NCBI GenBank assembly: GCA_963750195.1
Contig: CAVVPS010000018.1
Span: 328,735 to 392,734 of the forward strand
Origin: AP-15 sp963750195
GTDB lineage: Bacteria; Pseudomonadota; Alphaproteobacteria; ATCC43930; CGMCC-115725
Direction of reading: 5' to 3'
Length of the DNA: 64,000 nt
The notes beneath the pieces are model-generated. The model worked only from the letters and a program-made list of their open reading frames with translations, did no database searches and was not told the DNA's origin. Made by a program: the position numbers and the translations under genes. Within the stretch, counting starts at the first letter, position 1; each line of letters begins with the position of its first letter. This document shows positions 44,051 to 52,486 of this stretch, piece by piece.

Positions 44051-45724
44051 TTAATTCCGGCCGGCGATCAGGCCGCGGACGATGATCTGGGCTTGGATCT
44101 CGGCGGCGCCCTCGAAGATGTTGAGGATGCGCGCGTCGCACAGCACCCGGCTGATTGGATATTCAAGCGCATAGCCGTTGCCGCCGTGGATCTGCAAGGC
44201 ATTGTCGGCATTGGACCAGGCAACGCGCGCCGCCAACAGCTTGGCCATGCCGGCCTCGATGTCGCAGCGCCGGCCGCGGTCCTTTTCACCTGCGGCGAAG
44301 TAAGTCAGCTGGCGCGCCACCATCGTCTCCGCCGCCATCATCGCGAGCTTGCCGGCAACGCGCGGGAACTGGGCGAGAGGCTTGCCGAACTGCCGGCGTT
44401 CCAGGGCATAGGCGAGGGCCAATTCGAGGGCGTTCTGGGCAACGCCGACGGCGCGGGAGGCGGTCTGAATTCGGGCACTCTCGAAAGTCGCCATCAATTG
44501 CTTGAACCCCTGCCCCTCGACCTCGCCGAGCAGGCCATCAGCGGGCACGGCAAAGCCGTCGAAGGCGATCTCGTACTCTTTCATGCCGCGATAGCCGAGT
44601 ACCGGGATCTCAGTGCCGCTGATCCCCGGCGCCGGAAACGGGTCGGCGTCGCTGCCGCGCGGCTTTGCGGCGAGAAACATGCTGAGGCCGCGATAGCCGT
44701 GGCCGCCGCTGTCGGTGCGGGCGAGCAAGGTCATTAAATCGGATCGGGCGCCGTGGGTGATCCAGGTCTTGGCGCCGTAAATGCGATAGGTATCGCCGTC
44801 GCGCACTGCGCGAGTTGCGACAGCGGCGAGGTCGGAGCCGGCCCCGGATTCGGTAAAGACCGCGGTCGGCAACACCGCGCCCGAGGCAATTCCCGGCAAC
44901 CAGCGCGATTTTTGCGCAGGTGTGCCATTGAGCCGGATCAATTCGCCGGCGATCTCCGAGCGGGTGCCGAGCGAGCCGACGCCGAGATAGCCGCGCGACA
45001 GTTCCTCCGAGACGATGCACATCGCGGTCTTGCCGAGGCCGAGCCCGCCATACTCCTCTGGGATCGTCAGTCCGAAAACACCGATCCCGGCGAGTTCCTC
45101 GATCAGCGGCAGCGGGATCAATTGGTCGCGGCGGTGCCAATCTTGCGCGAAAGGCATGACCGCGCGCTCGGCAAAGCGGCGCACCTGGTCGCGGACCATG
45201 TCGAGCGTCGCATCGTCGAGGCCGATCCGCACGTACCCGCCCTCGCCGCTCTCGGCCAGCATGGTCCCAAGCCGCAAGCGGGCCTCGGGGAGCGCAGCCG
45301 CCAGTGCTCCTGCGTCACCCGCCCGAAGTGGCGCTGCCTCGCTCTCAGTCAAACCCAGATCCTGGGGCCGCGCAAACTCGCCCTGCGCCATCGGAATGCC
45401 GCCCGCCAACTGCGCGAGATATTCGCCATAGGCGATTTCGAGGATCAGCGCCTCAGCCGCGCCGAAAGCGGCGCCATCGTCGAGACGTCGGGCCCAGTCG
45501 CCTATCTGGCGCAGCCCCTCGACCGAGGCCGCGATCCAGGCCAGCGCGTGGCCTGCGAACTGATGGGGTTCGAAGCGCTCCGGCTCGACCACCCCATCGG
45601 GAGCAACCCTCGCGGCGAGTTTGGCCCGCGCCGTGACAAAGAAAGCCTCGGCGGTGCCGAGCGCGCGCTCGGCTGCGGCCAACAGCATACGCCGGTCGCT
45701 AGTCACCAGCGGGCTGCCTCTCAC
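44051..45724 (-). CDS. Acyl-CoA dehydrogenase family protein
   Basis: 557 residues, longer than the usual 380-400 because of an N-terminal helical extension of about 150 residues (TARAKLAARVAPDGV region). The core has RFAERAVMPFAQDWHRRDQLIP, FGLTIPEEYGGLGLGKTAM, SEIAGELIRLNG, TAVFTESGAGSDLAAVATRA and the C-terminal QIHGGNGYALEYPISRVLCDARI and FEGAAEIQAQI. FAD-dependent alpha-beta desaturation of an acyl-CoA is the likely reaction. It stands alone on the minus strand. Confidence 0.92.
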   Translation of the reverse strand: MRGSPLVTSDRRMLLAAAERALGTAEAFFVTARAKLAARVAPDGVVEPERFEPHQFAGHALAWIAASVEGLRQIGDWARRLDDGAAFGAAEALILEIAYGEYLAQLAGGIPMAQGEFARPQDLGLTESEAAPLRAGDAGALAAALPEARLRLGTMLAESGEGGYVRIGLDDATLDMVRDQVRRFAERAVMPFAQDWHRRDQLIPLPLIEELAGIGVFGLTIPEEYGGLGLGKTAMCIVSEELSRGYLGVGSLGTRSEIAGELIRLNGTPAQKSRWLPGIASGAVLPTAVFTESGAGSDLAAVATRAVRDGDTYRIYGAKTWITHGARSDLMTLLARTDSGGHGYRGLSMFLAAKPRGSDADPFPAPGISGTEIPVLGYRGMKEYEIAFDGFAVPADGLLGEVEGQGFKQLMATFESARIQTASRAVGVAQNALELALAYALERRQFGKPLAQFPRVAGKLAMMAAETMVARQLTYFAAGEKDRGRRCDIEAGMAKLLAARVAWSNADNALQIHGGNGYALEYPISRVLCDARILNIFEGAAEIQAQIIVRGLIAGRN

Positions 45725-45809
45725 ATTGGCAAAGCTCGGCTAATCTTGCGGCAATTGATAGCTGTGCGGATAAGTCGTCGGGAGGTTCGGATCGGGAATC
45801 TTCAGGGAG

Positions 45810-45953
45810 TCAGACTGAAGTCATCCGCTCGGCCGAGATATCGTCCGAGATACCGTTCACGTTCTGGATATCGCTGGCGCGCCCGGGGGCCCCAACACTG
45901 CATCCGGCTGCGGTGGCGAGCGTCAACGCGACGAGGAAACCTAGGCGCAGCAT
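45810..45953 (-). CDS. Tiny lipoprotein, entericidin-like
   Basis: 47 residues: MLRLGFLVALTLATAAGC is a signal with lipobox Cys at 18, followed by a short polar tail ending SAERMTSV. Its size and layout resemble entericidin-type lipoproteins, but the tail lacks the usual DIQ-type repeats in full (SDIQNVNGISDDI is present). Ribosome site GGAG lies 13 bases from the ATG. A longer in-frame start has no support. Confidence 0.55.
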   Translation of the reverse strand: MLRLGFLVALTLATAAGCSVGAPGRASDIQNVNGISDDISAERMTSV

Positions 45954-45970
45954 GGCATCCACCGCTCCGT

Positions 45971-46105
45971 TCAGTGAAATAGTAAATAGGCGACCACGAA
46001 CAGAACTACAACGAGCGCCAACGAAATCGCCAAGATGTACCGTACCACGCCCTCCTTGGTCGCCTGACGCGCCTCGGTCGTGGTCACGACGATGCGTTTT
46101 GTCAT
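45971..46105 (-). CDS. 44-residue single-pass membrane protein
   Basis: ATG at 46105 to TGA at 45971. MTKRIVVTTTEARQATKEG is a basic cytosolic head and VRYILAISLALVVVLFVVAY a C-terminal membrane span. Short proteins with TEARQ-x5-VRYVL followed by one span are common in alphaproteobacteria. It lies 17 bases upstream of the tiny lipoprotein start on the same strand. Its role is unknown. Confidence 0.65.
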   Translation of the reverse strand: MTKRIVVTTTEARQATKEGVVRYILAISLALVVVLFVVAYLLFH

Positions 46106-46353
46106 CGCTGTCCATTTTTAGCTGCTGCAACTCACTGTTTTGCAAACGGTTGGGCATGGTTTTCGATCCGGAGGGCCGAGGGGCGAACGCCGGAGGTCCG
46201 GCCGTGAGTTGACGACAATGGCGGTACGGCTTACATTTTGCTTCGTGGCTACGCAGACAACGCATGGCCGGCTCGATCGGCGAATTATGGTCCCGAACCC
46301 CGCGCGGGTTCGGGCTCCGTTGTTTCGCCCCATTGTCGCCGAGGACCATGACC

Positions 46354-46653
46354 ATGTCGCGAGTTGCTGCGAGCGTTGCTGAAACCAGTCTTTCCGAGAC
46401 GGCTTATTTTTTCGTTCATGCCCAGGCCGAGCCTGGGGTGATGCCGCGCGTTCTCGAACTTTTCGCCAAACGCGGCTTGGTGCCCTCCGGCTGGCACAGT
46501 GCCGTCTCGGGGGCCGATCAGGCCCGATTGACGATAGAAATTCAGATGCGCGGTCTCGGCCGCGAAATCACCGACTACGTCGCCGCCTGTCTGCGGCAAA
46601 TCGCTTCGGTCGAAGCCGTATTGACATATTGTCAAGGTCGCAGCGCCAATTGA
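46354..46653 (+). CDS. ACT-like domain protein
   Basis: 99 residues. AYFFVHAQAEPGVMPRVLELFAKRGLVP is the first beta-alpha unit of an ACT domain, with RLTIEIQMRGLGREITDYVAACLRQI following, like the small regulatory subunit of acetohydroxyacid synthase but without its partner here. The ATG at 46354 is favoured over 46348 because GAGG at 46341 then has nine-base spacing. It probably senses an amino acid. It is 17 bases ahead of the Nudix gene. Confidence 0.72.
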   Translation: MSRVAASVAETSLSETAYFFVHAQAEPGVMPRVLELFAKRGLVPSGWHSAVSGADQARLTIEIQMRGLGREITDYVAACLRQIASVEAVLTYCQGRSAN

Positions 46654-46670
46654 ACGGAGCACCACCAGCC

Positions 46671-47522
46671 ATGCCGTTCCGCGACCACATCGCCCGCTGC
46701 AATAATTACGACGCGACTCGCATTGTGCCGCTGTTCGCCGGAGCCGAGCGGATCGGGCTGGTGCGTCGTGACAACGCCGATGCGCTGCGGCGGTTTCCCG
46801 ACGTGTTCGCCGTCACCGAAGACAAGGTAGCACTGGTGGCCCCGGGTGACGCCGCAGTGATCAGCCGATCCGTCGATCGGGTGGTCGACGCGCTGGTCGC
46901 CGAGAAGCAGATCCCGAAGACCCGAAGCGAGACGTTCGACGTCGCACTGCGCTGGGGGACGCCGCCGCTGTTTCGCCTCGACCGGGGCGCCGTTCCGTAC
47001 TTTGGGACGCGGGCTTACGGCGTGCATCTGAACGGATACTGTCGGGTGGGTGGGGAGTTGGCCCTTTGGGTCGGCCGCCGGGCCCCCGACAAACGTGTGG
47101 CGCCAAACAAGCTCGACAACCTCGTCGCCGGCGGGATCGGCAACGGCTATGGCCTAATTGAAACCTTGGTCAAGGAGGCCGACGAGGAAGCCATGATCCC
47201 ACCCGGGCTGATCGCGAAGGCGGTTCCGGCCGGTGCTGTCTCCTACCGCATGGAAACGGCGCTTGGCGTCCGCGACGACGTGCTGTTCGTCTTCGACCTC
47301 GAAGTGCCTGCCGATTTCGAGCCCAAAAATCGCGACGGCGAGTTCACCGGGTTCACGCTAATGCCGGCCGCCGCGGTGGTAGAGCGGATCCGCACGAGTT
47401 CCGACTTCAAGTTCAACGTTAACCTCGTGATCCTCGATTTCGCCGTCCGGCACGGGATCCTGCTTCCAGACGATCCAGAGTATCTCGACGCCGCCACCGG
47501 ATTACACCGCCCGCTCGACTGA
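46671..47522 (+). CDS. DUF4743/Nudix hydrolase
   Basis: 283 residues. An N-terminal DUF4743 region (FAGAERIGLVRRDNADALRRFP) leads into a Nudix-like core with GYCRVGGELALWVGRR and the box-like LVAGGIGNGYGLIETLVKEADEEAMIPP, in which the Nudix REUxEE positions read KEADEEA. Related plant and yeast proteins hydrolyse thiamine-like diphosphates. The ACT-like gene lies just upstream. Start chosen at ATG 46671; the site GGAG is 12 bases away. Confidence 0.85.
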   Translation: MPFRDHIARCNNYDATRIVPLFAGAERIGLVRRDNADALRRFPDVFAVTEDKVALVAPGDAAVISRSVDRVVDALVAEKQIPKTRSETFDVALRWGTPPLFRLDRGAVPYFGTRAYGVHLNGYCRVGGELALWVGRRAPDKRVAPNKLDNLVAGGIGNGYGLIETLVKEADEEAMIPPGLIAKAVPAGAVSYRMETALGVRDDVLFVFDLEVPADFEPKNRDGEFTGFTLMPAAAVVERIRTSSDFKFNVNLVILDFAVRHGILLPDDPEYLDAATGLHRPLD

Positions 47523-47545
47523 ATCCTCCGGGGCGTTGCTACGAG

Positions 47546-47974
47546 TCAACAGGGCCGGGCCAGGTTACGGATCAGGGCGAGATGATTGCCGTGGCGGTCA
47601 CGGCGATAGCGTGCTTCGTCAACGAGAGAGCGCAGCAAATGCAGACCGAGCCCGCCGAGTGGACGATCGCCCGGCACCCGATCGAGATCGGGCGGCGTGT
47701 GGGACAGCGGGTTGAACGGTCTACCGTCGTCGCTGAAGTGGATCTCGAGGCGGCCCTTTTTCACGGCGAGCCCAATCTCGATCCGACCCGTAGCCCCGGC
47801 GCCCTCGGGATAGCCATAATTGACGGCATTGGTGAAAAGCTCTTCGAGGACGACCAGCAGCCGCGCCCGTTCCGTCTCGGGCAGACTATGACATCGGGCG
47901 AATTCTTCGGCGAAGCCAACCAGCCGGCCGAGTTCTGCGCCGTCGCTACGCAGGCCGAGCGAGGCTTTCATCAA
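47546..47974 (-). CDS. RsbW-like anti-sigma regulatory kinase (HATPase)
   Basis: 142 residues of the short HATPase_c_2 fold: VLEELFTNAVNYGYPEG (N-box with the conserved Asn), IHFSDDGRPFNP (G1 box) and GGLGLHLLRSLVDEARYR (G2). Such serine kinases bind a sigma factor or an STAS antagonist, switching partners by phosphorylation. The ATG is one base after the stop of the STAS-metallo-lactamase gene, so the two are made together, giving the expected kinase/antagonist pair. Confidence 0.9.
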   Translation of the reverse strand: MMKASLGLRSDGAELGRLVGFAEEFARCHSLPETERARLLVVLEELFTNAVNYGYPEGAGATGRIEIGLAVKKGRLEIHFSDDGRPFNPLSHTPPDLDRVPGDRPLGGLGLHLLRSLVDEARYRRDRHGNHLALIRNLARPC

Positions 47975-47975
47975 T

Positions 47976-49298
47976 TCAGATCGTCAGGTCGAGCCCGTCG
48001 AAGGCCGCAATCACCTCGACTTTGTGCCCATCGCGGCTGATCTCCTCGAAGCGGACCGTCTCGCCGAACACAGCTTCGATCATCCGGTCGTCGAAAACCG
48101 GCTCGTGGTGAAACAGGGCGAGACGCTTGACCCGCGCCGCCTGGGCCAACTCGACTGCGATGACATTGCTCGAATGCCCCCAATCCTCCTTGACCGACAC
48201 TGTATCCGCCAGGGAATACATCGCGTCGAAGATCAACAGGTCGGCATTTCGGTAGAAATGCACGAAAGGGTAGGATTCGTCGAGCACGGAATACTTATGC
48301 TCGCAATCGGTGGAATAAACGATCGTCTTGTCGTCCCGTGAAAACCGATAGCCGTAGGATTCTCCCGTGTGAAACTGTTGGATCGGCAGCACCGACAGAC
48401 CCGCCACCTGATAAGTGCGGCCGGGCATCAGCTCGACAAATTCGATGGTCGCGGCGAGCGAGTCGAAATCGACCGGAAAACCCGGCTCGGAGTGCTGGCG
48501 GCGGATCGCCTGGGCCAGGGTCTTGTGGCACCCGTGAATGCGGATCAGGTTGCCGGGAATATAGGCCGGGGCGAAAAACGGGAAGCCCATGACGTGGTCC
48601 CAGTGCAGATGCGATAGGAACACGTTGAAGCAGTGCTTGCGTGCAGGCCCGTGCTCGGCGAGGAGGGCCCGGCCGAATTCGCGCACCCCGGTGCCGAGAT
48701 CGCACAGCACAAATTCTTCAAGGCCGGTGGCGATCTCGACGCAGGCGGTGTTGCCGCCAAAGGTGCCGCGCACCGAAAACGGCAGCTCTCGGTCGATAAA
48801 GGCATCGACCGCCTCGGGGGTTTCGAGTTCATGGCCGCGGGCGGCGAGCAGGGCGTCGTGCAGCTTGCTGCGCACGCCGGCAACACCGAGCGGGGTTGGC
48901 AAGGAGCCGCGGCTGCCCCAGAAATGGACTCGTAGTGGCGCTGCGGAGGCCGGCGCGCGCGATGCAAAGTCGCGTGCCGCGATCGCAGCCTCCACGGTAT
49001 CGAAAACCGGGATCACCTCGGCGAAGCGGCTGATCGCGAAGATCTCTTCGACGATCTTGTTGAGAGCGGCGACGGCGATCCGGCGCTCCTTTGGTTTCGC
49101 CTTCGACGCCGCCATCAGCGCGCGCAGTCCGGCGCTGGAGATATACGCGACCCCGGAAAAATCCACGACGACATCGGCGGCGCCGGCGCGCGCGGCGACC
49201 AGCAGCCGATCCTGAAACGCCGCAGCCGTTAGGTTGTCGATGCGCCCGACCGGCCGTAGCACAAGAAGACCGTCGCGACGCCATTCACCGATTTCCAC
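47976..49298 (-). CDS. STAS domain fused to metallo-beta-lactamase-fold hydrolase
   Basis: 440 residues, GTG start at 49298 with GGGAGGCGGG. Residues 1-110 form a STAS anti-sigma antagonist domain (VVDFSGVAYISSAGLRALMAA, with the serine(s) that RsbW-type kinases phosphorylate). The rest is a metallo-beta-lactamase fold: RVHFWGSRGSLPTP, FLSHLHWDHVMGFPFF with the HxHxDH ligands, IVYSTDCEHKY and WGHSSNVIAVELAQ, akin to PhnP/cyclic-phosphodiesterase types. The fusion makes the enzyme a likely phospho-switched output of the neighbouring kinase. Substrate unknown; the fusion is unusual. Confidence 0.88.
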   Translation of the reverse strand: MEIGEWRRDGLLVLRPVGRIDNLTAAAFQDRLLVAARAGAADVVVDFSGVAYISSAGLRALMAASKAKPKERRIAVAALNKIVEEIFAISRFAEVIPVFDTVEAAIAARDFASRAPASAAPLRVHFWGSRGSLPTPLGVAGVRSKLHDALLAARGHELETPEAVDAFIDRELPFSVRGTFGGNTACVEIATGLEEFVLCDLGTGVREFGRALLAEHGPARKHCFNVFLSHLHWDHVMGFPFFAPAYIPGNLIRIHGCHKTLAQAIRRQHSEPGFPVDFDSLAATIEFVELMPGRTYQVAGLSVLPIQQFHTGESYGYRFSRDDKTIVYSTDCEHKYSVLDESYPFVHFYRNADLLIFDAMYSLADTVSVKEDWGHSSNVIAVELAQAARVKRLALFHHEPVFDDRMIEAVFGETVRFEEISRDGHKVEVIAAFDGLDLTI

Positions 49299-49454
49299 GC
49301 CCCGCCTCCCACCGGCCGGTAATCGAACAGTATTCTCGGATGCAAGGCTCCGAAGCAAGCAGCTGCTGGGCCGACAAACCGGCCCATCGCCTTGCCAACC
49401 GTCGAGGCGTCGTGTATTTCTCCGGCCTCGCGTGGAACGGGTTTCGCACGGCGC

Positions 49455-49529
49455 GCTGCCGTAGCTCAGTGGTAGAGCACCCCCTTGGTAAGGGGGAGGT
49501 CGTAAGTTCAATCCTTACCGGCAGCACCA
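49455..49529 (+). tRNA. tRNA-Thr (GGT)
   Basis: Seventy-five bases including an encoded CCA end. Acceptor GCTGCCG pairs with CGGCAGC. The D arm contains AGCTCAGTGGTAGAGC. The anticodon stem CCCCC/GGGGG surrounds TTGGTAA with GGT in the middle. The T arm GTAAG-TTCAATC-CTTAC ends before the discriminator A and CCA. Confidence 0.95.
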
Positions 49530-49635
49530 GCCAACCCGAAGAACCAATGCCCTTCTGGCGTCGAGGCAGACCAAATTGAAGCCGCCTGGGCCAAGGCCAT
49601 GCTGCTAGCCAGCACGGCGCCAGGAAGGCTTGACC

Positions 49636-50010
49636 TTACCGGCAGAAGCGGATCGGAAGGTCGAACGGGCGGCCGAGGATCATGACCGCACCCAGGCGAT
49701 GCGCGCCATTCCACACCCTTCGCCCCGCGCGGTTGGCGCTCGCATGAACCACGACCGGATCATCGTCGCCGCGGTCTTCCCAAGCGCCGGCATCCATCAC
49801 CGCGGCATAACGGGCTGAGATTTCCAGCAGGATTGTCTGTGCCTGCGGCGTGTAGAAGTGAGATTGGAGCCAAGTTTCAGCGGTCGCCGGTCTAATGGTG
49901 CATCGGATCAGTTCAGGAGCGTGCTGCTGATAGAGACGACCCGCAGAAATTGGCGGAGGACCAGGATGTCGGCGCTGATAGTCTGCGAGCGCATCAGCCG
50001 CGTCTATCAT
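49636..50010 (-). CDS. Hypothetical protein
   Basis: 124 residues from ATG at 50010 with GGGAGC five bases upstream; a longer frame to 50088 is less supported. MIDAADALADYQRRHPGPPP opens it, and a C-terminal DDPVVVHASANRAGRRVWNGAHRLGAV resembles the tail of ParB-like or catalytic NGxHR motifs, which I cannot assign. Located between tRNA-Thr and DUF72. It may be a mobile-element passenger. Confidence in coding is moderate. Confidence 0.5.
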   Translation of the reverse strand: MIDAADALADYQRRHPGPPPISAGRLYQQHAPELIRCTIRPATAETWLQSHFYTPQAQTILLEISARYAAVMDAGAWEDRGDDDPVVVHASANRAGRRVWNGAHRLGAVMILGRPFDLPIRFCR

Positions 50011-50278
50011 CTCCAAAGCTCCCGCGCCCTGTATACTTTCTACTCTTCGACTGGCGATATTCTCGCAAAGGCCATTAGAGGCGGTCAAGTCCGTTGGTCG
50101 CGGCCAGCTCCACGCAACAGGAGCGGATGGGCGCCTTCCGAGATCCAGGCAAGTACGCGCACCGGCTGCTGACTTGGGCTGGCACCTCCATTCATCGATA
50201 CCTCGATCATTCGCCAGCAGAACAGTGGCCGAGGCCGGGTCCGCGTTGAATTGTCCGCCCTAGCGGCGCGTCGGCGGT

Positions 50279-51031
50279 TTACCGGGAAAGTCGCGCCAGC
50301 AGCGAAACGGCGGCAGCCGGGGCGCGGATTTTGGCGCCGTTGATGAAATAGATGAAGCAATCGCGGCCGTCGGCGCACCACTCCCGGCCGCGCGCGGCCC
50401 AGGCGTCGAGTGCTGGCGGAGAATAGCCGGCTGGCTCGTCCACAGCGCAGCGGCGCAGTCTTGCATAGACGAAATCGGCGGTGATGTCGGTGATGGCCGG
50501 ATATTTTTCGTCGTCGACGAGCGCCACCGCAGTTTTATGCCGCCTTAGCAGCTCGATGAAGTCCGGCGAACCAAAGCTCGGGTGCCTTACCTCGACAACA
50601 TGGCGCACGGCACGGCCATCGATCTCACGCGGCAACAGCGCGAGAAATGCGCCGAAAGCAGCCTCGTCGAAGCGCATGAACGGAGCGAACTGCCACAGGA
50701 TCGGGCCGAGTTTGGCGCCCAGTTCGAGCACGCCGCCGGCAAAGAACCGGTCGATCGACGGGCCGGCGGTCGCCAAGTCACGGCGGTGGGTCACGAAGCG
50801 CGGACCCTTCACCGAGAACACGAAATCGTCGGGGGTCTCGTTGTGCCAGCGGCGAAAGCTCGCCGGCTTTTGCGCGCCGTAAAAGGTGCCGTTGATCTCG
50901 ATCGCGGTGACCTGCCGGCTGGCATGGAATAGCTCGCGCGCCTGCACCAGCCCGGACGGGTAGAACGCGCCGCGCCAAGGCGCGAACACCCAGCCGCCGA
51001 TGCCGACACGAATGGTCCCACCCCGGCTCAT
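50279..51031 (-). CDS. DUF72 family protein
   Basis: 250 residues. The TIM-barrel-like DUF72 pattern is clear: IRVGIGGWVFAPWRGAFYP, EINGTFYGAQKPASFRRW, VFSVKGPRFVTHRRD, LGPILWQFAP, HVVEVRHPSF and a C-terminal CFIYFINGAK. The ATG at 51031 overlaps the bluB stop as ATGA. Function is unknown. Coupling with bluB suggests joint expression, though the two are not known to act together. Confidence 0.88.
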   Translation of the reverse strand: MSRGGTIRVGIGGWVFAPWRGAFYPSGLVQARELFHASRQVTAIEINGTFYGAQKPASFRRWHNETPDDFVFSVKGPRFVTHRRDLATAGPSIDRFFAGGVLELGAKLGPILWQFAPFMRFDEAAFGAFLALLPREIDGRAVRHVVEVRHPSFGSPDFIELLRRHKTAVALVDDEKYPAITDITADFVYARLRRCAVDEPAGYSPPALDAWAARGREWCADGRDCFIYFINGAKIRAPAAAVSLLARLSR

Positions 51032-51669
51032 CGGTGGATCAGGAACGACGGCGCCGCCCGTCGCTCTTCCCACCCCACGGTTTCGAGCAGCGGCATGTCC
51101 TCCTCCTCAATCGGATAGCCGAGACAGAAATAGCCGATCAGCTTCCACTCTGCCGGAACATCGAGGATGGCCGTAATTTCGCGCGGATCGAGGATCGACA
51201 ACCAGCCCATGCCGATTCCCTCGGCGCGCGCGGCGAGCCACAAAGTATGGACTGCGGCGACCGTCGAATAGTCGATCATCTCAGGCATCGTGTGACGCCC
51301 GAGACCATACCCCTGCGCGGCCGCGCGGTCGGCGAAGACGGCGATGTGACAGGGGGCCTCGTCGAGCCCGGCGAGCTTCAGCTGCGCATATTGCGCGACG
51401 CGTTCCGGAGCCTGAGCGGCGCGCGCGGCGGCGTTAGCGGCAACGAAATTTCGCCGGACTGCTCCACGGCAGGCCGCATCGTTGACGACGACAAAGCGCC
51501 AGGGCTGGCTCAGCCCGACCGAGGGCGCCAAGGCGGCAAGCTCGATCAGCCGCTCGACCGCACCCGGCGGCAGCGGATCCCGGCGAAACCGCCGTACGTC
51601 GCGTCGCCAGGTCAGCAACGTCCGCAGGCGTTGGCGAAATCCCTCGTCGAAAGCGGGCGCTGACGGCAT
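51028..51669 (-). CDS. bluB: 5,6-dimethylbenzimidazole synthase
   Basis: 213 residues of the nitroreductase-like fold. WRRDVRRFRRDPLPPGAVERLI, LAPSVGLSQPWRFVVV, VFADRAAAQGYGLGRHTMPEM and WLSILDPREITAILDVPAEW are diagnostic of BluB, which cannibalises FMNH2 to form the lower ligand of vitamin B12. The ATG at 51669 has GAGGGGAACG and is preferred over a TTG at 51687. It complements pduO at 43222-43785 in cobalamin making. Confidence 0.94.
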   Translation of the reverse strand: MPSAPAFDEGFRQRLRTLLTWRRDVRRFRRDPLPPGAVERLIELAALAPSVGLSQPWRFVVVNDAACRGAVRRNFVAANAAARAAQAPERVAQYAQLKLAGLDEAPCHIAVFADRAAAQGYGLGRHTMPEMIDYSTVAAVHTLWLAARAEGIGMGWLSILDPREITAILDVPAEWKLIGYFCLGYPIEEEDMPLLETVGWEERRAAPSFLIHR

Positions 51670-51824
51670 CGTTCCCCTCGGTCGCAACGGGTGCCGGATA
51701 GATGGGGTGCGCCGCCGCGAGATCGAGCCGGCCTCGAGCGGCGCACCACGTGTCGAGGCTGGGGCCGAGGCGATGTTGATTTCTCGCCCCCGGCGCTTTA
51801 GATGAAAGCCTCGACACGCCTTGA

Positions 51825-51900
51825 GTCCCCATCGTCTAGAGGCCTAGGACATCGCCCTTTCACGGCGGCAACAGGGGTTCGAATCCCCTTGGGGACGCCA
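51825..51900 (+). tRNA. tRNA-Glu (TTC)
   Basis: Seventy-six bases with encoded CCA. Acceptor GTCCCCA pairs with TGGGGAC. The anticodon loop CTTTCAC holds TTC within the CGCC/GGCG stem. The T arm AGGGG-TTCGAAT-CCCCT is standard. It forms the boundary of the atypical segment that follows; tRNA genes are common phage and island insertion sites. Confidence 0.95.
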
Positions 51901-52289
51901 TATGAGGCTTTCGCATCAATAAAATCAGTAAGTCGGGGGGAGAATTTGCCAAACTGGTGCGAAAGTTTGGCAATCGCCATTCGTTTTTGGCCTGCGCCGC
52001 GCGGGCAAGCGCGCGTTGGTAAACCCCTGAGTTTAACGTTCAACGTAAGCAAGAATAATTTGTTCGCTGATAGCGGCGATCTTGTGCAACAAACAACCAA
52101 GCCGAAGTCTCGCGCGGCGAGATCGCGAGCTCTTGGTCTTCCTCCGCGTCGGAGTTGAAGACCGCTTACGGCGCATCCCGCCCGTTGCGGCGCATTCCGG
52201 CGGACGTCTCCTCCCAACCGGCCAGTAATATGAGATAGCTACGCCCATGCTACTTAGCGTAGTCCACCAATTATGCTACTACCCGAAGT
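51901..52289. other. Non-coding stretch after tRNA-Glu
   Basis: About 390 bases without a credible gene. It contains the TTGCCAAACT palindrome described separately, an inverted pair CTTTCGCA (51908-51915) and TGCGAAAG (51958-51965), and several short GC-rich hairpins. No second copy of the tRNA 3' end was seen here. Confidence 0.6.
51946..51973. promoter_or_regulatory. Palindrome TTGCCAAACT-N8-AGTTTGGCAA
   Basis: A perfect 10-bp inverted repeat 45 bases after tRNA-Glu. Its first arm and next two bases, TTGCCAAACTGG, equal the palindrome core at 16356-16367. It may be an operator or a hairpin. Confidence 0.4.
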
Positions 52290-52486
52290 TCACTCGTATT
52301 TGTAGTCTCTGAGGACGCCGGCGGCGATTGCCGCCTCTCGGGTCGAGCGGAACTCGCCCGGGCGAGCGCCTTGGCGATGGCAGGATTGTCTCTTTTCATC
52401 CGCCCGATCAGATAAACCATGCTTCCGCTGCTGCTGATCTCAGCCTTGGTGCCGGCCGCGCGCTGAAGACCAGCGCGTCGAATCAT
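52290..52486 (-). pseudogene. Small hypothetical protein, one-base frameshift
   Basis: Its ATG at 52486 overlaps the methyltransferase stop as ATGA. It reads MVYLIGRMKRDNPAIAKALA, after which a missing G in CGCCCGGGCGAG (about 52359-52362) breaks it. The other frame continues GEFRSTREAAIAAGV and LRDYKYE to a TGA at 52290. This pattern (D-x-PxIAxxL-xxGEFRSxRxAAIxAGI) recurs in small proteins of mobile or accessory DNA, but no function is known. Read as either a pseudogene or an indel. Confidence 0.5.
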
